Source of the DNA: Caenorhabditis elegans
Lineage: Eukaryota; Nematoda; Chromadorea; Rhabditida; Rhabditidae
Direction: 5' to 3'
Length of the DNA stretch: 64,000 nt
Assembly (NCBI RefSeq): GCF_000002985.6
Contig: NC_003284.9
Location: forward strand, 4,154,001 to 4,218,000
This document shows, piece by piece, positions 49,123-64,000 of this stretch; positions within the stretch are counted from its first letter, which is position 1; every line of letters begins with the position of its first letter. The notes below the pieces were generated by a model. The model saw only the letters and a program-made list of their open reading frames with translations, was not told where the DNA came from and did no database searches. Both the position numbers and the translations under genes were made by a program.

Positions 49123-50644
49123 GGAGACACCTCAAACTGGGATGTAGGGAAGAAAATTTTCTGGAGGAAGTCGTCTTTCGATTCCGCTTTCTTCAATTAT
49201 TACTATTTGGGGAAGACGTTCGAAAACCGTTTATTAGTGATATGTCAGCGGGAAAACGAATTTTTGAAAATTTTATTACAGGATTGTACTCATTATTGAA
49301 TTCCCGAAAAGGAGACGTACAGTTGAGGGTTATATCTTGTACACAGACAGATGTATAGAAGAAAACAAGTTTTGGCCTGAAAATAAAAAAAAATAATATC
49401 TCTTGGCAAAGCATTGCTAACGCGACGAAACTTCATCTTCCATTAAATAAAATCAAAAACTATGAATTAAAAATACATTCCGCAAAACTTTAGTGGAAAA
49501 AATGTTCAGGGGACCCAGGAAACCACTCCCAAAATTTTTGAATTATTTTTTTCTTGAAAAATTTTCCCACTGAACTTTTTACAAATTTTATATGTTCCGA
49601 TGCGTCTTGATGAGACCTACACGTCAATTTTTAGAAAACTAAGAAAACTTGAAAACTGACCGAGTTATGATTGAAAAAGTAGATTCGCGAAATAGGGGGA
49701 GTGTGCAAAATTTTGCACTTATTCGTCTTGCTCGGCCGACTCATAAAACTTTTCTTAATTTTGAGTTAAAAATCGTGTTCAGCGTACTTTTTTACGTAGG
49801 GTAAGCAAAAAAAATATCAAAAAAGATGAAGTACAACTTCAGATAAAGACGAAAAACTACTTTTTCGGAAAAAAATTTTTTTTGGCAAAATGTCATTTTT
49901 TGGCCTTTTGTTTTATCACAACTTTTTTCCATTTGCACTTATAAACTCAAACTATTTTTCAAAAAATCCACCTCTCTAAGTAGTATCTTGCACATAAATT
50001 TGGAACAAAACCGAGCAAAACCCGAATTTTAATTCAATTAAAACATGCTTTTTTGGGGGTAAAAAGAGCAACAAAAATTTTTTTCAAACTGGGGAAAGTC
50101 GCCCTGGGCTCAATTTTGCTCCGAACTTAGTGCCGTTTTCTGCTCCACCGTGGGGCAAAATATTTCTAGTAGGATTTCAAATATTAGAGCATGAAGTCAC
50201 ACGGTTCAGGAGTTGTGAATGAAAACGAAGTGGGACATTTTTTCGCAAGCCAAAAAAAACGCGAAAAAACGCGAAAAAGGGGCGGAGTCGCCACACTCGG
50301 CATTTATTAGAGGCTGCTTGGCAGAATGATGTTGAAAACATAAGATAATTACATTGTATACTCAAAATTAGACGGTGATTTCAAAAAAGTTAGATTCTAG
50401 CCGCTTGACAAGTCGGTCAAATTTCAAATTTTAACTAATTTTAGGCCATTCTTTGAGTCATCATAACTTTTTTTCGAGAAGTTTTCAAGTAGTTTCATTA
50501 TAAAATTCGGTGTTTTCAGGCAATTTTGAGTCTAATTAATATTTATTTATTTATTAAATTAATATTTATTTATTAAATTAATATTTATTTATTTATTTAA
50601 TATTTATTTAAAAATAATTAAAATAGAAAAGAAAAAATTAAAAA

Positions 50645-50760
50645 ATTAGAAGTCGTCGTCGTCCATCGTCCCGAACCATCCCGAAGCCATTCATCCCGAT
50701 CGTCCTGATCCTTCCACCATATTGTTGCACTACAGATTTCAGCATCTGTAAAAACTTGTG
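50645..50760. repeat. (CCATCC/CGATCC)n minisatellite, left part
   Basis: Repeats of CATCGTCCCGAACCATCCCG type end in TTTCAGCATCTGTAAAAACT, as at 53025-53050. The foldback element is inserted just after this block. Confidence 0.7.
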
Positions 50761-50989
50761 GTTAAAGCTAACTAGGGAATGGTGTTACCCCTGCAATCGC
50801 TAGGAGGACAAAACAAAGTGAAAATGGAAGATCAGATCTATGGCTACAAGAATCAGTTTTTGGAATCTGCTAAACTCGGTCCCAAAGCTGACATTTTCGG
50901 TCTTAAAAAGTAGTCCTCTTTTTGCTCAAAATGCCCTTTTTCGTGTGTAGAAGTGGCTACATAAAAGTTTGGCACTGCAGCCGCCGTTT

Positions 50990-51052
50990 GAATGGCCGAT
51001 TGGTGAACTCTCGTGCTCATTAATCTAAAGGTCACGGGTTCGTTCCCCACTA
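50990..51052 (+). repeat. tRNA-like module in the left foldback arm
   Basis: TGGCCGATTGG (50993-51003) is an A-box near-match and GGTTCGTTCCC (51037-51047) is a good B box. The spacing is that of a tRNA. It lacks a clear acceptor stem. Confidence 0.65.
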
Positions 51053-51862
51053 GGTATTAATTTTTTTTTGAAATTTTCCTCTAGCATGAAATATGCACAA
51101 AAACACGGCTTCTTCCGTTTTTTGGTAACTTCGGAATAAATTTTTTGGTTCCTGGGAATCATAAAAGTAATTTGGAAACTTTTTGGAAGTTTTCTTTTTT
51201 TGATAAATTTTCACTTTTCTCCCACCTGATGTATGCACATTTTTTTCTTCAAAAATAATTTTTCAAAAAGTGTTTGGTTTGAAAGAGCAGCATTAGTTTG
51301 GATATTTCTACGATTTTGGAGGATCAAATGTACATTATGGACATTAGTAATTAAGTAAGTTAAAGCTTCACTTCGATTAGCTATATCTCTCTACCCATAA
51401 AATTTAGCAGAGTAACTTCAACTGACAATTTGTTTATTGGTACTTTTAAAATAACTTTGCAGTTGACAACTTTTTTTTATTTTACTCGTCAACGGAGCTG
51501 GAAGTCTTTGAAAGTAGGTCCTTTTCGTGAAAAACTCTAGAGAAAACAACAGTGGTTTTCTCCTAAAAATGACATTTGATCCTCCAAAATCGTAGAAATA
51601 TCCAAACTAATGCTGCTCTTTCAAACCAAACACTTTTTGAAAAAATTTTGAAAAATTATTTTTGAAGAAAAAAATGTGCATACATCAGGTGGGAGAAAAG
51701 TGAAAATTTATCAAAAAAAGAAAACTTCCAAAAAGTTTCCAAATTATTTTTATGATTCCCAGGAACCAAAAAATTTATTCCGAAGTTACCAAAAAACGGA
51801 AGAAACCGTGTTTTTGTGCATATTTCATGCTAGAGGAAAAATTCAAAAAAAAATTAATATCT

Positions 51863-51922
51863 AGTGGAGAACGAACCCGTGACCTTTAGATTAATGAGCA
51901 CGAGAGTTCACCAATCGGCCAT
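51863..51922 (-). repeat. tRNA-like module in the right foldback arm
   Basis: This is the inverted copy of the left-arm module (GGGGAACGAACC is replaced by GGAGAACGAACC on the plus strand here), so one B-box base differs between arms. Confidence 0.65.
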
Positions 51923-52157
51923 TCAAACGGCGGCTGCAGTGCCAAACTTTTATGTAGCCACTTCTACACACAAAAAACGGCATTTTGAGCAAAAAGAGGA
52001 CTACTTTTTAAGACCGAAAATTTCAGCTTTGGGACCGAGTTTAGCAGATTCCAAAAACTGATTCTTGTAGCCATAGATCTGATCTTCCATTTTCACTTTG
52101 TTTTGTCCTCCTAGCGATTGCAGGGGTAACACCATTCCCTAGTAAGTTAGTTAAAGC

Positions 52158-53380
52158 ATCAAACAAATTCCTTACAAGTTTGGCCTTTCTTTTTTCCATC
52201 CATTCTTCCTTCCTACCATCCATCCTTTGATCATCATCGTTTGCTTGAGTTCTATAAAAAGCTACATTTTAGTTGAAGCTGAAAGGAGAAAGGATCACTT
52301 TTACCAGTCCATCAGGATTGCCATCGATCCATCCACCCATCCGATCCTTCGTCGTCCTCGTCCATCGTCCCGATCCATCCCGAAGCCATCCATCTCGATC
52401 GTTCGTCGTCGTCATTGCGTCGTCCATCCACCCATCGATTGAATCCATTCATGCAACTTCAAGTGATGTTCTGTACCGTTAGAACCGTGCAGCATCACCC
52501 ATTACAATTTACCTATGTGGCAAGAACCGTCCGATAAGCCCTCGTTTGTTTGACGCTATTTCCAGTCTCCTTGTTCTTTTTTCGTAGGAGTTCGCATTTC
52601 CCATTAAGAGATTAATCAGTTTCACGGCCTCTGAGTACGGTACAAGATTTGTTTGTTTCCAAACAAATCATCTCAGGGGGGTAGCAGTGAATCCGAAAAT
52701 GCAGCCCTTGCCTACTACTTTTGAACCCGGTTTAGAAATTGGACAGTGACAAATTCAAGCAAACCAGTTCAGTCCAAGCCAGGTAAACTTAATGGGGACG
52801 CTACACTCACAAGAAGGAGCAAGATGGACTCACTTAACGTCCATCCCGATCCGTCCCGAATTCATCCATCCTTTGTCGTCGTCATTTTGTCCCAAATCGC
52901 TTTCGATCGTCCCAATCCATCCATCCATCCTTATTGTTTGTCGTCGTCGTCGTCTTGTCCCGATCCATTCGTCCTGATTGGCCTGCCCATTCAACCCATT
53001 GTCCAGAGTTTCTTCAATCACAGCTTTCAACATCTGTAAAAGTTCTTAGTTTAGATGACGCATCAAACAAATTCCTTACAACTTTGGATTTTCTATTTCC
53101 ATTGTTCCAACCATCCATCCTTTCCTACCATCCATCCTTCGTCGTTTGATAGAAATCTGTAAAAAGTTACATGTTAGTTGAAGCTGAAAGGAGAAATGAT
53201 CACTTACCAGTCCATCCCGATCTGCCCCGGATCTATCCATCCCGATCGTCGTTGATCCATCCATCCATCCATCCGATCCTTTGTCGTCGTCGAACATCGT
53301 CCCAATCCATCTCGAATCCATTCATCCCGAGCGTTCTGATCCTTCCATCTAGAGTCCACCATATTGTTCCTGAAAGCATC
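52158..53380. repeat. (CCATCC)-rich minisatellite with internal ~900-base duplication
   Basis: Two related units begin with GCATCAAACAAATTCCTTAC at about 52156 and 53062 and each runs through CCATCC tracts to TTAGTTGAAGCTGAAAGGAG near 52270 and 53171. On the minus strand the tracts read GGATGGATGGAT, giving Asp/Gly/Trp/Met-rich frames. Confidence 0.75.
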
Positions 53381-53485
53381 AAGGTTTTGAGGGAAACACC
53401 TAGATAAAATGAAACATACCGATATGAGAAGGTGTTGGAATGCCGAAAAGCGTGCGTCTCCTCCAGCTGATGTTTCCTGAATTTC
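53208..53485 (-). CDS. Exon-like pair ahead of the minisatellite, unrecognised
   Basis: On the minus strand, TTTTTTTTCAG opens an exon at 53485-53420 ending ATCG|GTATGT, and GCTTTCAG opens another at 53369-53208 ending ACTG|GTAAGT. They join in phase 2 to an open frame of about 75 codons that becomes low-complexity in the GGAT repeats. The next acceptor (near 53158) would give an immediate stop. No start codon is placed. It is either a relic or a fast-evolving gene with a repeat tail. Confidence 0.3.
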
Positions 53486-53489
53486 CTGA

Positions 53490-54730
53490 AAAAAAAACAA
53501 TTATATTTGTGTAAAGTTAAAAGAGAAAGAAAGAAAGAAGGAAATTTATCATTGAAAAATCAGTCCGAGTATGACTGACTTATGCCCCACCAGTTGATTC
53601 AAGTCAGGACAATGTTACAGGGGTTGGAAAAACTATTCAGAGTCAAAAAATAAATAAAAAAAGCATAGGGAATACTTCCAGAATGAAAAATAAAATAAAT
53701 TGTAGTATGAATTTCAGATATTTCAGTAAGTTTGTTTTGGTAAAGAAGTGTCAAGAAACTAAAAAATTGAAGAATCAAGAAGCGTCCCGGTGAGGACGTC
53801 ACTCTCACAAGAAGGGGAAAAAATGAATGAATGACAATGTTTAAGTTTCCGGATGGATTTATGGAGACTGGAGATGTGCACAAAGAGCGTAGAGAGAAAG
53901 AGAGAGAGACACAGACACAACAATTACAGTCGGCACAGACGAACCGCGATATACAACTGCACAGAGCAACGTCACACTCACACGAAGGAGACGCGGTGTG
54001 TTCAAGAGAGTGAATGAAATTTCAAAGTAAATGAACCATTCATTTGTAAACGAGCAAAAGTGAAAACATTTGTAAATGAGCGTCAAAGGGATTGAACATT
54101 CAAGTTAATGAGCACGCTAGTAAATGAGTGTTTGCCTTATAATTTTAGATACACGTGCAATCAACTATGGGTTGTCAGATTTCAATACTGACAAGCCAGG
54201 TCTTGTCGAAACTTGGATGCCTGCTTTTCCATTAGTTAAAACTCCTTACGATTTAACTGTGCCCACAAAACCTTAGAAACTCGATACTTCAGGGATAATC
54301 GATCGCAAGCTTCGAGAATTAGTTGCAACATGGTTTTACATTTCCGTATCTTTTTCACATTTTTGAATCGTTGCAAAAAGCTTAATTCTGTACCATAGAT
54401 GAAAGGGGATCAATCTAGCTTTTCAGGAAGATCGGAAATAACTTTCGTGAAAGTTTGACAAGTGTTATTTTCCGACGATAGAACCAAAACTGGAAATAGA
54501 GAAACTTCTCAAAATAAAATGTACCACGTTCACTTATCTCCAAAATTGGACTTGGAAAAAACTTATTGAGAATATATCTTTTGGCAAAAAAAATAGCAGA
54601 AATTTTTTTGGTCGACTTCTTTGGAAATGTATTCTTATCACTGAAAACTGTACCAAATATTCTACACACTTTCCATTTGACTTAAACCACGCGAACACTG
54701 AAACCATCACCGATTAAAATATTTACACAA
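53490..54730. other. Intergenic stretch with purine-rich tract
   Basis: It includes a GA-rich tract at about 53880-53925 and a CGTCACTCTCACAAGAAGG-type word (53796 on) resembling 52797 and 53969. I see no gene. Confidence 0.4.
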
Positions 54731-54736
54731 GTCTCA

Positions 54737-55301
54737 TTGCGCAGGGACACCCTTTCGCGATGGCTATTGCAGATATCGACTTAATGAATGTCATCAAAAG
54801 AGAAGAAATAGTGAAACAATAAGATTTTTGTTAATTTCAAAACTAAAGTGAGATGTCTAAAAATTAATTCACATGATGAACTTGTTGAACTAAACTGAAC
54901 TTCTTTGAAAATGTAGCACAAGTTTTTTAATGCTATTAACTGATCGAAATGACCAACTGATGTATTTTTGCGAGACGAGAAAATTGAGTGCGAAACCAAG
55001 TATAATTGAATCCTAGTATTATTGTTTCGTAATTTGGAAATTCTATTATAAGAAAACTCTTCAGACACAATTCTACGTCTAACGGTTTAACCTCATCTGA
55101 GAAAATTTTTTGCAAATGTGACTTGCCCATTTTTTTAATACAAAAGGACGGTTTTTATAATTTTTTTCGCAAGTGGCTCAATTCTTCAAATTCATCTGCT
55201 TAACTATAAAACACATTCAATCAATACCCCTTTGCCATTTTGCCATCGCGCGGAGAAAGAGGTGTCCCTGCGCGATAGCGGCAATTTTATCGCGAAGGGA
55301 G
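54737..55301. promoter_or_regulatory. Cluster of MEX-like motifs: candidate rex site
   Basis: The dosage-compensation MEX consensus, as I recall it, is TCGCGCAGGGAG. Matches by eye are 55264-55275 on the minus strand (TCGCGCAGGGAC, 11/12), 55290-55301 on the plus strand (TCGCGAAGGGAG, 11/12), 54737-54748 plus (TTGCGCAGGGAC, 10/12) and 55246-55257 plus (9/12). Two strong sites in opposite orientation 14 bases apart are typical of recruitment elements on X that bind the SDC/DPY complex. Confidence 0.6.
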
Positions 55302-55319
55302 CTCAGGTGCGCGCGTGGT

Positions 55320-56200
55320 TACAATTATATAGAACTCATGCGAAACAAGTGGTTCTCGTTTATTTTGTGTCAAAAAAGAATATTATACATTTCGCGACGG
55401 AAAAAAGGATATTTGAAATATAAAAAATGACTACAACATTTTACTAGTTGGTGAAACTTAAGATTTTTTGTTGTTTTTTATACATATTTTTCCTGTAGTT
55501 TTTTGGGAAAACGCACCGTTTTTCACATTAGGTTTGGTTTCCCAAAAAAAATTAACCATAATACTGGAAAGACACGTTAGCAGGTAAAAATCAGCTTGAA
55601 ATTCCTGTAAAATAAATACTGCAGCGCAATGTTCAATTTTCTCAAGCATTCTAATTATGTCAACAGGTTATTGGAGTTTTTTAAACTGCTTTATATTTTC
55701 TGCTTGTTAAGTTTAAAAACTGTAAGTTTGAACTACCTATGTAAAATTAATTCATTCATTCCAAAATGCATACGGTCAAGCAAAATACAAAAGTCTAATT
55801 TGAATTCCCGCGCAACATAACTGGCGTGCAAGATTCAAATTCTGTCATTTCTAGCCATGTTTGTAAGGTTTGGTATTATTAACAGTTTTTTCAGTTTTTG
55901 TTGTATTGTACTGGTCAGTATCAGCACTTCAGTTATATTTTTCAGTATTTTCCCAGCGATGATCATCCTTCTTCAAGCAATAATGCAATTTCTGAGTGAT
56001 GAAGTTAGTGCTTGAAATCCACACAAAATTATTCCGTCTGCAAATCTGATGAGCAAACTTGGTTGGCGTAAATGTTGCTGTTTGGCAACTTCGGCAACAG
56101 CCAATTTTAATTCAAATGTTTTTTGTTTTGTTTTTGAAACCCGCGATGCGAATATCTCACCGTAACATGCCAAAATTTAAGTTCAACTGAAAAATGTTTT
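55320..56200. other. Intergenic AT-rich stretch
   Basis: I see no gene; the short frames lack start, splice or family support. Confidence 0.45.
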
Positions 56201-56204
56201 AAAA

Positions 56205-56352
56205 TACACTCAAAGTAATAAAACTGCGTTGCGTGTACGACCAAATAGGCCCCGATGGGGTACCGCTTTTTGCCTTTTCCCCGTGAGTGAACGAGAAAAA
56301 GGCGGGGCCTATTTTGGTGTACACGCAACGCAGTTTTATTATTTTGAGTGTA
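56205..56352. mobile_element. Short hairpin MITE (148 bp)
   Basis: The ends TACACTCAAAGTAATAAAAC and GTTTTATTATTTTGAGTGTA are inverted repeats, and pairing continues through GCGTTGCGTGTAC and ATAGGCCCC for about 55 bases per arm. TA at both ends fits a Tc1/mariner-type TA target. There is no ORF. Confidence 0.85.
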
Positions 56353-56359
56353 GTCACAA

Positions 56360-57700
56360 TTTCGGCGACTTAGCTTCACGGTGCCCGGAAAAGTACCGTG
56401 ATTCCGGCAACCGACCTCTGCCGGTTCTAGCGTTTGGTAAATTTTTTAATGCCCTGTTCATCACATGCGTTTCGCATTAATTTTCAATTTGACCTGCTCC
56501 TCGTCTTCAAATTGTCTTATATTGTAAATAATGTCAATGTTAATATGTGATGTTAAAAGAATCAATAAGAAATTTCGAACGCCATTCTTTTTATTATATT
56601 GGTACATTTTGGGACGGATAAATACAATTTTAGTTTTATTAAAACAAAAGTCAAGAGGACAGAGATTCCGGTGAGAAGGGAAGTGTCACAAAATAAATGT
56701 GGTAAAAATGTTCAGCGAACAAAATTATTTTTAAAAAATTGCAATGACTTTGCAAAAAGAGAAAAAAAAAGAAAAAAGAACCGACAGTAAAAAGCATGGA
56801 GGCAGACAGTTTTGAAACAACTGCACAGCGAAGATTTTCAAAATAGGGACCAACGGTTGTACTCGTGGGGGAAGAGAACTAAGAAAAGGAAGAGGCTTTT
56901 TGTAGAAAAAAACAGGAAACAAAAAAGTGTTTCTTCAAAAATTCGTATTAAAATCCACGGGGACTTGAGAATGGTTGATGAAGAACATTTGAACGTAAGG
57001 GGGGAAAAAGAGTGAAGCGGACAAATTACCAATTTTTTTTGGCTTTTGAGTATTTCACTTTTTTTTGGTATTTTTTAGCGAATTTTTTTTCGTGTGAAAT
57101 ATGACAGTAAACAACACCAACTAAGGAGCAACGAATTTTAGTGGGGCGGGGAAACAGTGAGAAGATGCGACTAAGTTGTTCTCAAACATATCACAAGGAA
57201 CAATAAATTACAGTATCAGCAAATTTAAAGGTTTGCAACAGAGAGAATGGTAGCAAGAAGTAAAGTAAAGTATACAGAAAGAGAGAGTGAGAGAGACATG
57301 AGAGAAACAAAGAGCAAGAAAGAAAAAAAAGAAGTGGTTGGATTTTGTCTATAAAAACGTACCAGTTAACTTAGTAGCGTTCGTGGAATGGGGCGCATGA
57401 CTGGACAATCAAACAACCATCACAGGAGTGAAATGACGAGAAAACAGAACAATTTGTGGAAGACAAAAAACGTGGGTTCAATAAGAAAAGAAAAGTGATT
57501 ATTTCAAAAAAAAAAAGTTGGGGTGCAAAATAGAGCAATCATCAGAAAGTAAAGAAAATGAGCTCTTGCGTGCTCATTCATTCTAATCTAGAATATTGAA
57601 TTCATAGGTTTTTTTTTTGTTTTCGGGAAACCAAACTTAATTATTATATTAAAATGATGATGATTTTCCAACACAAAACGTTTTGGAATATGCGAGTGCA
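56360..57700. other. hpk-1 downstream region
   Basis: It holds CGGCAACCG-type repeat fragments (56363-56435) and a long GA-rich tract (57278-57335). A minus-strand AATAAA at 56590-56595 could end a 1.1-kb hpk-1 3' UTR. I see no separate gene. Confidence 0.45.
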
Positions 57701-57709
57701 ATGAAGTGA

Positions 57710-63059
<5,350 letters not shown>

Positions 63060-64000
63060 CGCCACCCAATCAAACAATCGATGAAATCAGTGAAGCAGTC
63101 GTGTTGGACGCCGCCTCCAGCTTCTCACTCCCAGATGCTTTTCTCGCCGTCAGGCCGACCTCCGCCGTTTGGAGACTTGGTGCACAGGCTCGCCAAATTT
63201 TCAGTTGATCAGTGTCCTTTATGGTAAACGGTGTGTATAGTGAAAACGCTCGAAGGTCTCTGCGAAAAGCAGAGATTCCCGACCCGTCTCCTGAAACAAG
63301 GCATTTTTCTATGAGACTGATATAAAAGTGTGCGAATAAAATTCATAAGGAAAGAGGCAAAAAAAATATTGAAAAAAAAGAAACGAGAAGATTATAAGGT
63401 ATAATCTCAGAAAGGGAAGTGCTGGTGTGTTGAAAAAAGGGGGAGAAAGAAGAAAGAAAAAAAAGAGAAAAACACAATACTTATGACGTGGAAAGTATGT
63501 GCCCAGAGGTGGCAGCAGGTCGGATTGATGAACAATGACAAAAACATGGTGCCCCTACACACTCACCATTATGATTCACTTTACAAAAATTAAATAGAAG
63601 GATGAACAATGGATGATTAAGGAATTCTGAAAATGATACCAATACCTTTTGGAGGCTCTACACCATCAGTTATGGTATTTTTTGTATTCCGAGAGAAGTT
63701 ACGGTTTTAGGTATTTTAAACGTAAAACCCAAAAATGTGTTCAAGTTTCGTGATAAAACTTTTAAAAAAATTTAAAAATTGTTTTAATGTCGTTTCAAAA
63801 TTTCGAAAAAGAACTAAGTTTCGCTAAAATCTCGGCAGTTGGTCGGAAGTTGATTTTTTGAGATTATCTTTAATTGAGGTATTTTTCAGTCGTTGGGTAA
63901 CAAATTTGGATCATTTTTTAGTTAACTATTGGTTTTAAATGTACCTTAATCAACCAAATGAATTGAAAGAAACGGCTTATATATGCAATAAAGAATGACA
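63060..64000. promoter_or_regulatory. hpk-1 upstream region
   Basis: GC-rich sequence at 63060-63290 continues from the first coding exon and is probably 5' UTR and core promoter. Beyond it is purine-rich (63350-63470), then AT-rich. No further gene is visible. Confidence 0.45.

Larger units (their letters stand above)
48430..50543. mobile_element. Inverted-repeat element of about 2.1 kb
   Basis: About 190 bases at 48430-48622 (ATTAGACTCAAAATTG...) recur inverted at 50352-50543 (...CAATTTTGAGTCTAAT) with roughly 85% identity by eye. The inside holds a perfect-type hairpin (48663-48733), a GC-rich palindromic block (48739-48830) and a tRNA-like module on the minus strand. There is no transposase ORF, so it is non-autonomous. 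No clear target duplication was found. Confidence 0.7.
50769..52149. mobile_element. Large foldback element with 8-bp target duplication
   Basis: Near-identical inverted arms of about 560 bases (50774-51331 and 51572-52139) flank a ~240-base loop. The outer ends read CTAGGGAATGGTGTTACCCC and its complement. The octamer GTTAAAGC directly flanks both sides (50761-50768 and 52150-52157), a target-site duplication of the size made by hAT-type transposases. There is no transposase ORF, so it is non-autonomous. It is inserted within (CCATCC)-rich repeats. Confidence 0.85.

Overview
The window looks like Caenorhabditis nematode DNA, very probably C. elegans chromosome X. It is AT-rich, with short introns (46-51 nt minimum), TTTTCAG-type 3' splice sites often just before an ATG (as in SL1 trans-splicing), and many foldback and MITE repeats. 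Three genes fit a block I recall from C. elegans X: an ABCC transporter (mrp-6), the V-ATPase B subunit (vha-12) and a HIPK-type kinase (hpk-1). No database was searched, so these symbols rest on protein features and memory.

Layout. 1-10.3 kb: mostly non-coding, with a (CA)18 microsatellite and several GC-rich blocks of unknown role. 10.3-12.1 kb (+): an Mpv17/PMP22-family membrane protein, rebuilt from five exons. 13.5-15.7 kb (+): a seven-helix receptor-like protein in nine exons. 16.8-17.0 kb: a TATA promoter with three TGACGTC sites. 19.3 kb (+): a small 65-aa ORF. 22.3-23.3 kb (-): a secreted ML (MD-2/NPC2-like) domain protein. 24.2-32.7 kb (-): an 18-exon, 1415-aa MRP-type ABC exporter. 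37.1-38.7 kb (+): the V-ATPase B subunit, 491 aa. 40.1-42.5 kb (-): a small single-pass membrane protein. 44.8-45.9 kb (-): an Arg/Ser/Pro-rich disordered protein. 47.0-48.3 kb: a protein tyrosine phosphatase split into two oppositely oriented pieces. 48.4-53.5 kb: a repeat-rich stretch with two large inverted-repeat elements carrying tRNA-like pol III boxes, and (CCATCC)n-like minisatellites. 54.7-55.3 kb: a cluster of MEX-like motifs, a candidate dosage-compensation recruitment (rex) site. 57.7-63.1 kb (-): the HIPK kinase, 846 aa in this model.

The genes are independent units rather than an operon; neighbouring genes are more than 1 kb apart or on opposite strands. The most interesting material is non-coding or rearranged: the rex-like cluster, the foldback element with an 8-bp target duplication and a tRNA-like module in each arm, and the inverted phosphatase. 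No undescribed multi-gene system is evident. All exon borders were read by eye from splice consensus and reading-frame continuity.
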